Shown here piece by piece: positions 38,736 through 46,276 of a stretch of 64,000 nt of DNA. The DNA lies in assembly GCF_000987955.1 (NCBI RefSeq), contig NZ_LAZU01000001.1:47601-111600 (forward strand), in the 5' to 3' direction. The notes below the pieces were generated by a model. The model did no database searches, had not been told where the DNA came from, and was given only the letters and a program-made list of their open reading frames with translations. The position numbers were made by a program, and so were the translations under genes. Source of the stretch: Paenibacillus sp. DMB20. GTDB lineage: Bacteria > Bacillota > Bacilli > Paenibacillales > Paenibacillaceae. Numbering within the stretch: the stretch's first letter is position 1; each line of letters starts with the position of its first letter.

Positions 38736-38769
38736 ATTATAAAAAAAAGTATTTAAACTGAATTTAAAC
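38736..38769 (-). promoter_or_regulatory. Promoter and direct-repeat box of the two-component operon
   Basis: Minus strand GTTTAAAT occurs twice with an exact 11-nt period (38762-38769 and 38751-38758). TATAAT follows at 38736-38741. Direct repeats replacing the -35 element are the standard target of OmpR/PhoB-family regulators. Confidence 0.65.
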
Positions 38770-38885
38770 AAGGAAGGCATGGCTGTGATGATGCTAAGGC
38801 AACCGAACCATCTGCCGATAATGAGAGTTCCTTGCTCCTGCCATTGAAATGTAAAATGGAGTGTATTTGGCCCGATGTTCCAGCG

Positions 38886-40043
38886 TCACGAGAGCGGTAT
38901 CATTCTTCCTTGGATCATCGTCCATTGAACGTCAAAGTTATCATCCAGGAGAACGAGATCGGCTTGGCAGCCGGGCGCGATTCGGCCCGTATGGGAATTC
39001 CCGAGGATGTCGGCCGGAGTCGTTGCAGCCATCCGTACCGCATCGGTCAGCGATATTCCAAGCTCGACGGTCAATTGCAGCGCTTTATTCATGGTGATGG
39101 TGCTTGATGCGAGCGTTCCGTCCTTCAAGCGGGCGATTCCGCCTCTGACCTCGACCTGGTGCCCTCCAAAGGTATAGATGCCGTCGCCCAATCCCATCGC
39201 CTGCAGAGCGTCGGTGATCAACACCATCCGATGTGCTCCCTTCACCCGGTGCATCATACGAACGATCGCGGGGTGCAAATGGACGTTATCCACGATCGCT
39301 TGGAGACTTACATGCTCTTCTTCAAACGCGGCGACGATAAGTCCGGGATCCCGATGATGAATCGGACGCATGCCGTTAAAGCAGTGCGTGACATGACTCG
39401 CTCCCCGGGTAAAAGCCAATTTCGCCTCTTCATAGGTAGCATCGGAATGGGCTACGGCGACGACGGTCCCGTGCTCCTGCAAAAAATCGATCAGTTCCGT
39501 CCCCCCAGGGAGTTCGGGGGCAATCGTCACCATCTTAATCCAATCGCCGGCTTCCCGGTAAATCTTTTTGATTTCGTCCATGTCGGGATGTCTCAGGTAT
39601 TTCTCATTCTGCATCCCTTTACGCTTCAGGTTCAAATACGGGCCTTCCAAATGGAGGCCTGCAATGAGAGCTCCCTCTTCACGGCCCATGACCCGCTTGA
39701 CGCTGCGTATCATCGCCATTAAGTCTTCGATCGTCGAGCTTACCGACGTAGCCAAAAACGAGGTGCATCCGCTGGCAGCGCAAGCTTTCGATACCTGCTG
39801 TACGCTCTGCTCCGTGCCGTCCATCATATCGTAACCGTTGGCTCCATGTATGTGGACGTCGATCATCCCGGGGATGAGCAGCATGCCTTTGCCGTCGATC
39901 AGCCCGAAATCCTGCACTTGCTCCAGGGGCGGGCAACCGGCCTCTATTTTTTCGATATAACCGTTATTAATCCAGACTACGGCCGGGTCAATCACTTGAT
40001 CTTGACACACGGCGCGCACATTATAAACGATCTTTCGTTCCAT
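38886..40043 (-). CDS. nagA: N-acetylglucosamine-6-phosphate deacetylase
   Basis: 385-residue amidohydrolase that deacetylates GlcNAc-6-phosphate. Metal and active-site motifs are DVHIHGANGYD, HLEGPYLN (Glu), VAVAHSDATYEE (His), HCFNGMRP, and the catalytic Asp in ITDALQAMGLGDG. The ATG at 40043 follows GGAGGAG. Its start lies inside the end of the upstream DeoR gene (22-nt overlap), so they are cotranscribed. No nagB deaminase gene is next to it. Confidence 0.93.
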   Translation of the reverse strand: MERKIVYNVRAVCQDQVIDPAVVWINNGYIEKIEAGCPPLEQVQDFGLIDGKGMLLIPGMIDVHIHGANGYDMMDGTEQSVQQVSKACAASGCTSFLATSVSSTIEDLMAMIRSVKRVMGREEGALIAGLHLEGPYLNLKRKGMQNEKYLRHPDMDEIKKIYREAGDWIKMVTIAPELPGGTELIDFLQEHGTVVAVAHSDATYEEAKLAFTRGASHVTHCFNGMRPIHHRDPGLIVAAFEEEHVSLQAIVDNVHLHPAIVRMMHRVKGAHRMVLITDALQAMGLGDGIYTFGGHQVEVRGGIARLKDGTLASSTITMNKALQLTVELGISLTDAVRMAATTPADILGNSHTGRIAPGCQADLVLLDDNFDVQWTMIQGRMIPLS

Positions 40044-40819
40044 TGCTTTCTCCTCCTTCGGGTTCCTTGGCATAAATAACCGTTATCTCGTGCCGGTCGA
40101 ATATCTCCTTGAACTCTTCCGGTATTTCTTGATCGGTGATCAGCACATCCACATGGCCAAAATCGAGCCTGAAAAAAAGACTGCCCGGAAAATTTGGTGA
40201 AATCGGCTACGGCAATGACCTGATCCGATCTTCTCGCCATTTCCTGTTTAACCCGAACATCTTCTTCATACGGATAATAAAGGCCGTCTCCGCCTATCGC
40301 CGAAGCACCGATAAACGCTTTGTCCGAACGAATGTCTTTCAGCTTATCGACGACGGAAGGACCATACAAGAAGCGATGCTTAGCATTTAAATACCCTCCG
40401 AGCAAATATATCTGAACATCCTCCCGGTTCGACAGGACTCCGGCATTGTCAATCGAGTGCGTAACCGCCGTAATATGCTTTGCAGCCATCTGTTCCGCGA
40501 CGCACTGGACCGTCGTCGATACGTCCAGAATGACCGTTTCTTGATCACGTATGAGCCTAGCGGCCGTTTTGCCGATGATTCTCTTGCTGTCCGGATGGCT
40601 AATGCTTCGTTCCTGATACGAAGTGAGCTCTTTCCGAAGTTCCGGCAAAGCAATTCCCCCGTGAGTCCGGATCGCAGCCCCTTCTTCAATCAATCGGACA
40701 ATGTCTCTTCTTGCCGTATCTCTCGATACTTCGAACAAACCGCATATTTCTTTTACACTCATCGTTCGATGCCGTTTCAAATAATCCATGATTTTCAGCA
40801 AACGTTCCTCCTGAAACAC
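40021..40819 (-). CDS. DeoR family transcriptional regulator (one frameshift)
   Basis: About 266-residue regulator with an N-terminal HTH (MSVKEICGLFEVSRDTARRDI, THGGIAL wing) and a DeoRC ligand domain. A7 at 40172-40178 has one extra base; repair gives GQSFFRLDFGHVDVLITDQ and a C-terminus ending GGESNGTKDRL. Without repair the gene would run to 39992 in a non-homologous frame. It overlaps nagA and probably controls amino-sugar use in response to a sugar phosphate. Confidence 0.88.
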
Positions 40820-40912
40820 GCTCTCACCACCTTTAATAAGTAATTATAAGTATTTTATAAGCATTTATCAATCATTAAGTGGATGACACAAGGAATTCCA
40901 CATATAAACAAG

Positions 40913-40959
40913 CAAAAAAAACGCCCTCGGTATCCTTTTCAGGTACGAAAAGCGTTTTT
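40913..40959 (-). terminator. Probable terminator after the alpha/beta hydrolase
   Basis: AAAAACGC pairs with GCGTTTTT (40917-40924 with 40952-40959), with partial inner pairing GGTAT/GTACG-like. T and A tracts on both sides allow use in either direction. It lies 19 nt past the hydrolase stop. Confidence 0.5.
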
Positions 40960-40977
40960 AACGAAAATCCTTTATAT

Positions 40978-41770
40978 TCATCTGGATGGGTGCAGCGTCG
41001 ATGAATACTGATGAATAAAACTTTGAATCAGCCCGTTTAAATCATCTGCAGCTTTCGTCGGTATCTGATGTTTGGTCTTTTCGACAAAAACCAGCTCGCT
41101 CTTGGGCAATCGCTCATGCAGCAGTTTCGCGTAGGGATGAAACAGTTTGTCCTTTTCTCCGTAAACGAGCAAGACGGGGTGATGAATGTTGTCCAATCGT
41201 GCCGTACAGTTGTAATTCAAGCTGTATTCGTAATACTGCTCCGCATTTTTGGCGTTTGTTTTTTTGGCGTCTTTGAACAGTAACCGCATGAGCGGAAGCT
41301 GTTTCGCTTGGCCCCAGGAAACGATAAGCGCCACTAAACCAACGGCGCCTATTTTGGAGAAGAAGCGCCCGCTTGAAATTTTTCTTTTCAACTTCCTCTC
41401 GTTTACTTCGGACATCCCGCCAACCACGATACCGCCAGATCCCCGCTCGGGATAGGTTAACAGAAATTCGAGCACGACCGAGCCGCCGGTCGAGTAAGCC
41501 GCAAAAAAAAGCTTTTTCAATTTCAAGCCGATCCATCAGCTGCTTTATATCCTCAACAATTAACGGATAGGTTACTTCTTTTTCGGAAGGTCCGCTTTTC
41601 CCGTGCCCACGGATATCAAAGGCCACCGAACGGAATTTTGCCGACAATTCCCGGATTTGACATTGAAAATTCAAACTTGTCAACACCGGGGGATGGATAA
41701 AAACGATGGCGGTTCCTTTCCCAAGATCCGTGTAATACATACGGTAACCGTTTATGTCGGCTTGAGGCAT
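40978..41770 (-). CDS. Alpha/beta hydrolase (one frameshift)
   Basis: About 263-residue alpha/beta hydrolase. It has the oxyanion region VFIHPPVLTS, DIRGHGKSG, nucleophile elbow AYSTGGS, the acid residue in LLVYGEKDKLFHP, and His in KTKHQIPT. A8 at 41503-41510 holds one extra base; removing it joins EKAFF to AAYSTGGSVV. It begins 6 nt after the methyltransferase gene, so the two are coupled. The substrate is unknown. Confidence 0.88.
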
Positions 41771-41776
41771 ATGTCA

Positions 41777-42364
41777 TCACCCGCTTCGCGCTGAGCCGAA
41801 AAAAAAGATTTCATTGTACACGAAACATTTTGTGAACTTTTTCAACGTTTCGCACCGGTAATTCCCGTCTTGAAACAGCTTGAAATAGGATTCCTCGTTC
41901 CGAATATACTCCCCGTCGTCATACCAGTTCATTAAGCGATTCCTGATTGCGGCACGGTCGCATAAGTAAGGCTCCATCGCGATAATTCTTCCTCCGGGTT
42001 TCAGCACCCTGTCAAATTCTGACAGGTAGTCCCTGATTTGCCCGTCGTTCAAATGATGAAGTACCGCGACTACCAGAATATAGTCGATCGAATGGTCCCG
42101 GACCGGAATCTTCCTTTCATCGAATAACTCAAAGTTATAGTCCGGGTAAAACCTTTTGGCAAGACCGACCCTTTGTTTATTCGGCTCTATGCCAAGATAA
42201 AAATCAGGCTTGCATAAACGGCAATTCGCGCCGGTACCCGAGCCGAAGTCAAGCACGCTTTTATGATCCATGCAGAAATGGCCGTTGATGTGATCATGGA
42301 TGTATATTTTCGTGAACCATGGCGGACGGACAAGCAAGTGATACAGTCGCGGAGAAAGATACAT
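41777..42364 (-). CDS. Class I SAM-dependent methyltransferase
   Basis: 195-residue small-molecule methyltransferase. The SAM motif is SVLDFGSGTGANCRLC (about residues 36-51), followed by IEPNKQR (acidic residue for ribose), HHLNDGQ and the post-III segment LKPGGRIIAMEPY. A stop codon lies just upstream in frame, so ATG 42364 is the likely start despite a weak ribosome site. It is followed by the alpha/beta hydrolase. The target is not known. Confidence 0.85.
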   Translation of the reverse strand: MYLSPRLYHLLVRPPWFTKIYIHDHINGHFCMDHKSVLDFGSGTGANCRLCKPDFYLGIEPNKQRVGLAKRFYPDYNFELFDERKIPVRDHSIDYILVVAVLHHLNDGQIRDYLSEFDRVLKPGGRIIAMEPYLCDRAAIRNRLMNWYDDGEYIRNEESYFKLFQDGNYRCETLKKFTKCFVYNEIFFFGSARSG

Positions 42365-42457
42365 TCGAAGGAGTCACCACCGTTTCTTAAGAGTAACACC
42401 TACTAATGTAACTCGTTCTTTTGCAAACATTCGTGGAAAAGCTTGGGATTTTCACAA

Positions 42458-42495
42458 CGAAAAGAAGCGCCCTCGGATCATGGCGCCCTTTTTCT
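42458..42495 (-). terminator. Terminator after the amidohydrolase
   Basis: On the minus strand GCGCC and GGCGC pair (42482-42486 with 42467-42471) with flanking A/T pairing, followed by TTCTTTTC. It lies immediately after the amidohydrolase stop at 42504. Confidence 0.55.
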
Positions 42496-42503
42496 TTTCG
42501 TTT

Positions 42504-43739
42504 CTATTCCTGAATCTGCGTCAGCGTTCCGGCCGCCAGTTGACCGCGGTGGATGACCGCCGTACGGCTGCAACGTCTCGCCACAGCCTCCGCTGCACAG
42601 CTTGCATCCACGAGCACCACGCTTGCTTCGGCACCCACATAAGGCCACACCCGCTCCCCTTCGGCATTCAGCGGCGTGATTCCTCCGGTTATGAAGCCCA
42701 GCGTTTGCGACAGGCCGTACTCCTGACTGCGGCCGTACAGCTCCGCGAAACGCTGTGCCTTTTCCAAGGCATCCCCCATGCCGAAGGGGGACCAATGATC
42801 GATGATGCTGTCGTTGCCGAGCCCAATTCTCACGCCCATATCATGCAGGGCCGGCAAGGGCATATGAAGTCTTCCGATGGGTACGGTTGATGCAATATCG
42901 ATCTCAAGCTCCGCAAACCGGCTGGCCAGTTCCTTCACGTCGTCAAAATCCGGGGTTGCGAAAGCGAAGGCGTGACTGACCGTAACCCGTCCTTTCCAGC
43001 CCGCGTTCTCGGTTAACCGGGCAAGCAGAGATAATGTTTTTACGCCTTCCGCGCCTGATTCATGAACGTGAATATCGATGTTAACATTTTCTTCGACGGC
43101 GATCTCCATTAGGGTATTGAGCGATTTTTCGCGGTCGCCATCGATCACCGCCGGATCCACGGAACCAATATGCGTCGCTCCGTTTCTGACGGCCTCCCGA
43201 ACCAGCTGTTCGGACTGGGAGCGAAGCAAACCGTGTTGGGTAAAAGCAACCAGCTCGGCATCGATCTTGTTTTGAAACGATCCGAGTGCCCGTTTAACGG
43301 CTTCAAGGCCCTTGAGGCCGCTAACCGGATCAATATTCACATGTCCCCTGACGTAGGTGGAACCATGCCCGAGAATTAAATCTAGGAGCTTCGATGCGCG
43401 TTCCTCGGCTACAGGCAGCAGCTCCGGGAGCAGCTTCTTTTCCTGCTCGATGCGCTTAAAGATGGAGCCGGCAGGCCGAACCGCTTGCCATGGACCTCCA
43501 TAAAAGGTCTTGTCCAGATGCAAATGGGATTCGCGAAAAGACGGCAGCAAAAGCTGCTGCTTCGCGTCATACTTTGGAAGCTTGTCGTCAAGAAAGACCT
43601 TAGCGGGAGAAATATCCGTTATGCGCTCGTTCTCGATGCGGATATGTACAAGCTCCGTTCGCGTTCCAGTGATTTGATCTCCATCCCGCTCATAACCGGA
43701 TTCCATTTTTACGTTTTTCAACCAATATCCTGATGACAT
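42504..43739 (-). CDS. Cytosine deaminase-like amidohydrolase
   Basis: 411-residue metal-dependent amidohydrolase of the cytosine deaminase/AtzC type. Motifs seen are ESHLHLDKTF (HxH with the Lys/Asp typical of cytosine deaminases), IDIHVHESGAEG, VSHAFAFA and the metal Asp in GLGNDSIIDHW. Enzymes of this group deaminate or hydrolyse cyclic amidines such as cytosine or ammelide. GAGGACGGG precedes the ATG at 43739. It is a single gene with no pathway partner nearby. Confidence 0.85.
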   Translation of the reverse strand: MSSGYWLKNVKMESGYERDGDQITGTRTELVHIRIENERITDISPAKVFLDDKLPKYDAKQQLLLPSFRESHLHLDKTFYGGPWQAVRPAGSIFKRIEQEKKLLPELLPVAEERASKLLDLILGHGSTYVRGHVNIDPVSGLKGLEAVKRALGSFQNKIDAELVAFTQHGLLRSQSEQLVREAVRNGATHIGSVDPAVIDGDREKSLNTLMEIAVEENVNIDIHVHESGAEGVKTLSLLARLTENAGWKGRVTVSHAFAFATPDFDDVKELASRFAELEIDIASTVPIGRLHMPLPALHDMGVRIGLGNDSIIDHWSPFGMGDALEKAQRFAELYGRSQEYGLSQTLGFITGGITPLNAEGERVWPYVGAEASVVLVDASCAAEAVARRCSRTAVIHRGQLAAGTLTQIQE

Positions 43740-43822
43740 GTACGCCCGTCCTCTCTTTATGAAGTCTACTCTTGTGGCATGCGTTAAAAAGAGTATACAT
43801 CGTTATATGAATCTTTGGAATG

Positions 43823-43865
43823 AATAAAAGCCGATCAGAAGTTCATGCAGAACTTCTAATCGGCT
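43823..43865 (-). terminator. Terminator after the second methyltransferase
   Basis: A long stem pairs AGCCGAT-AGAAGTTC (43829-43844) with GAACTTCT-ATCGGCT (43850-43865) around a five-base loop, and TTTATT follows on the minus strand. It lies 13 nt past the corrected stop at 43878, supporting that end. Confidence 0.88.
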
Positions 43866-43877
43866 CGTCAAGATCCG

Positions 43878-44353
43878 CTAAACCGCAGCGTCCTTTTTCT
43901 TCAGCAGATGGATATACCATTTCAGTCCGGCCTTATGATGAGTCAAGCAATGGGCATAATCAAGAAGTTTGCTTGGCGTATTGGGACGTAGTGCAGCGAT
44001 TCGTTAAACACGATAACATCATACCGCTTTTGAGGAACATAATGATTGATGTCCCCGCAATGGAAAACCTTTGACGTTTTGCTTGACGCAATCTTCACGG
44101 CTTCCTCCGATAGGTCCACGCCGGTATATATATCCTTCTCGCTGTCCAAAAGCATGTCGTACAATATCCCGGTCCCGCAGCCCATATCCAAAATGCCTTC
44201 ATCCGCGACGAACTTTCTTATGTAACCGTACACAACCGAGTATCTGGCATACTCCGTGATATCCGATAAATAATCCCACACATTAGATCTGTACTTAGGT
44301 TGATAGAGCATTGAAGAATGTACGGCATAGAAATGTTTTCTGAGGAAAAACAT
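43878..44353 (-). CDS. Class I SAM-dependent methyltransferase (one frameshift)
   Basis: About 159-residue methyltransferase with motif I ILDMGCGTGILYDML, the acidic GVDLSEEAV, FHCGDINHY and the motif-IV segment VIVFNESLHYV. One base is missing at GGG 43983-43985; restoring it extends YVP to NTPSKLLDYAHCLTHHKAGLKWYIHLLKKKDAAV-type text ending at a TAG just before the terminator. The start ATG at 44353 lacks a good ribosome site, and coding-like sequence continues upstream without a start codon, so the N-terminus may be damaged. Confidence 0.75.
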
Positions 44354-44453
44354 GCTGCGAGGATCAAGAACATCTTGGCGATCGTTTTTCCCGGAATGCT
44401 TGGCGAAACGTTATCGTAGATTTATGAACAAACGGATATTTCGGGCGCTCACC

Positions 44454-45138
44454 TTATGTATTGCCGGTTAATCGCTCACGCGTATCCACTTCGCTGCCGG
44501 CAAGCCGTTTCATGAATGTCGCTCGCCAATTGACCGACAATGCTTCCACTTCCAGGATCTTTTTAATATCTTCGATCCGATCTTTCTCATGATGCATAAT
44601 GCGGTTGGCGTAAGCAACCGTAATCCCTTGGGGGTGGGAGGAAATCCTTGTCAATCCAGAATCTCTGCAGACGGTACCTTCCTTCAGAACCCGAAAATAA
44701 AATCCGGTGCAGCCCGTTTCCTGAACCTTGAGCGGCATGTCGGGCACATTGTATTTGACGGACAATTTGAAGCACGGCTGCCGGGGTTGGCTGACCTGGA
44801 CCATCGCTTCCCCGAGCTGAAAAATATCGCCGATGCAAACATCCGTTTCCAACAATCCGCGAGTCGTCAAATTTTCCCCAAATGCGCCGTATTCCAGAGT
44901 TCTCTCCAATTCATTTTCCCAAAATGGATAGTGTTCATAGGGATAAACGCAAACCGCTTTCTCCCTTCCGCCGTGATGAACCAGATCGGCTTGCCCATCC
45001 CCTTCAAAGTTCAACCATGACAAAAATAAAGGTTCGCTTACAGGAAGTTTGTAAATGCCCGTAGAAACTTCCTTTTTTTTTAAACTGTACCTGTATGGGT
45101 TTGCCTGTATTGATCGACAATATTTCGGCTTCCTTCAT
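44454..45138 (-). CDS. MOSC domain protein (one frameshift)
   Basis: About 228-residue MOSC-domain protein (YiiM-like), a family that handles sulfur-bound molybdenum cofactor or reduces N-hydroxylated compounds. It has the beta-rich core VHHGGREKAVCVYPYEHY, GAFGENLTTRG and the conserved Cys in QPRQPCFKLS. T9 at 45073-45081 carries one extra base between QVQFKKK and EVSTGIYKLPVSEPLF. The true ATG at 45138 begins MKEAEILSINTGKP. A TTG at 45023 would give only a truncated protein. Confidence 0.85.
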
Positions 45139-45340
45139 ACAAGATCACCGCTCCTTCCAGATGCGCCTTCAATCTATAATTAGTGCCCCGATTTCCTTCA
45201 TGTCTTCCCGCTCCATGCCGCTAGATGTCACAGCGGGCATTCTGATGCGGATTCCGCTCATTCAGTATAAATCGGCAAAAACGATCTTACAATAATATAG
45301 TTTTTATAATTAAGATAGATGTTACCTATCATTCATAAAC

Positions 45341-45366
45341 AAAAAAAACCACTTTTTCAAGTGGCC
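45341..45366 (-). terminator. Terminator after the 105-residue unknown gene
   Basis: Minus strand CCACTT, four-base loop GAAA, AAGTGG, then eight T (pairing 45359-45364 with 45349-45354). It lies 11 nt past the corrected stop at 45377. Confidence 0.85.
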
Positions 45367-45376
45367 ATCGTTTCCG

Positions 45377-45692
45377 TTATTGAATAACTTCGATTTTAAA
45401 AACATTGTCTAACTTCCCGTTCGTATCGAGCCTTTTCTTCAAAGGAACTTTAATGTCTCTTCCTAGTTCTTTAAAAAAAGGTGTTTACATCACAGTTTAT
45501 GTTTTTTAAATATACTTTTAAAATTCCCTCTTCACTTATGTTTTGATTCACATCCGTCGGAACGGTAATATCAATATCATAATGTTTGGTTAGCGTTCTC
45601 ATATATCTTGTGAAGATCTCGATCAATTCCCCATTATTGAAATTATCAATCGCCATTTGTCCTTTGGTCGTAAAATTCAAATTAACCCTCAA
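45377..45692 (-). CDS. Small protein of unknown function (one frameshift)
   Basis: About 105 residues, no family recognised. It appears cytoplasmic and mixed alpha/beta: FNNGELIEIFTRYMRTLTKH suggests a helix, followed by beta-like DIDITVPTD and VYLKNINCDVN. A7 at 45473-45479 has one extra base; removing it joins VNTFF to KELGRDIKVPLKKRLD and ends VFKIEVIQ at 45377, followed at once by a terminator. The start is a TTG at 45692 with AAAGGGGA about nine bases upstream. AT-rich compared with its neighbours. A single-gene unit ahead of the MOSC gene. Confidence 0.65.
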
Positions 45693-45794
45693 TTTAAGCA
45701 GTCCCCTTTCCCGTTTAAGGTCAAATTGCCAACCGATTACATCCCTTTCTGAAGAAAGCTGCCCCTTTGCACTGAGGAGCAGCCCTGATTAGGA

Positions 45795-45998
45795 TTAATA
45801 AATTTTCGTTACGTTCTCAGCTTGCGGCCCGCGATTTCCCTGGGTCACGTTGAACTGAACGCGCTGGCCTTCATCCAACGATTTGTAGCCTTCGCCTTCG
45901 ATGGCGCTGAAATGCACAAATACGTCGCTTCCGCCTTCAACTTCAATAAAGCCGAATCCCTTATCACTGTTAAACCATTTCACTGTACCTGTTTGCAA
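45795..45998 (-). CDS. Cold-shock protein, CspA/CspD family
   Basis: 67-residue OB-fold RNA/DNA chaperone. RNP1 is KGFGFIEV and RNP2 is VFVHFSAI; the C-terminus reads [13 protein letters not shown] as in Gram-positive Csp proteins. The start codon is a TTG at 45998 (then QTGTVKWF) with GGAGG nine bases before it, where most homologs use ATG. The leader of more than 100 nt contains a long hairpin (46054-46113), consistent with post-transcriptional cold regulation. Confidence 0.94.
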   Translation of the reverse strand: MQTGTVKWFNSDKGFGFIEVEGGSDVFVHFSAIEGEGYKSLDEGQRVQFNVTQGNRGPQAENVTKIY

Positions 45999-46053
45999 AT
46001 GAAGTTACCTCCAAAATAATATTTAACATGATCATTTTTCCCACTAGACAAAA

Positions 46054-46113
46054 AATTCACACATTGAAAAAAGTTCCATCAAAAAAAATGAGACTCTTTT
46101 CAACATGTGAATT
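46054..46113 (-). promoter_or_regulatory. Long hairpin in the cold-shock gene leader
   Basis: The arms 46096-46113 and 46054-46073 can pair over about 16 of 18 positions (AATTCACA and TTGAAAA outer and inner parts with G-T pairs), enclosing a loop of about 22 nt. It is AT-rich and ends about 55 nt before the TTG start. cspA-type leaders are known to refold with temperature; this one is a candidate. Confidence 0.45.
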
Positions 46114-46276
46114 CGTTTCAATTTCTATAATCTTAACTATGGCACATCTCGTTAATAAAATCAAGTTTTTATGAAACCGATCGAGTTCAATGACCAAAAC
46201 GATCCGAACCCGACCGGCTTATTTTAATGCAGTAAATCTTCCGTTACTGTGGCTCCTCTTTTCAACAACAGCTATG

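Noticed and set aside
38779..38847. 22-codon plus-strand frame (MAVMMLRQPNHL...) after AAGGAAGG, divergent from the response regulator
   Set aside because: Has a ribosome-site-like sequence but no promoter, terminator or family; too short to support.
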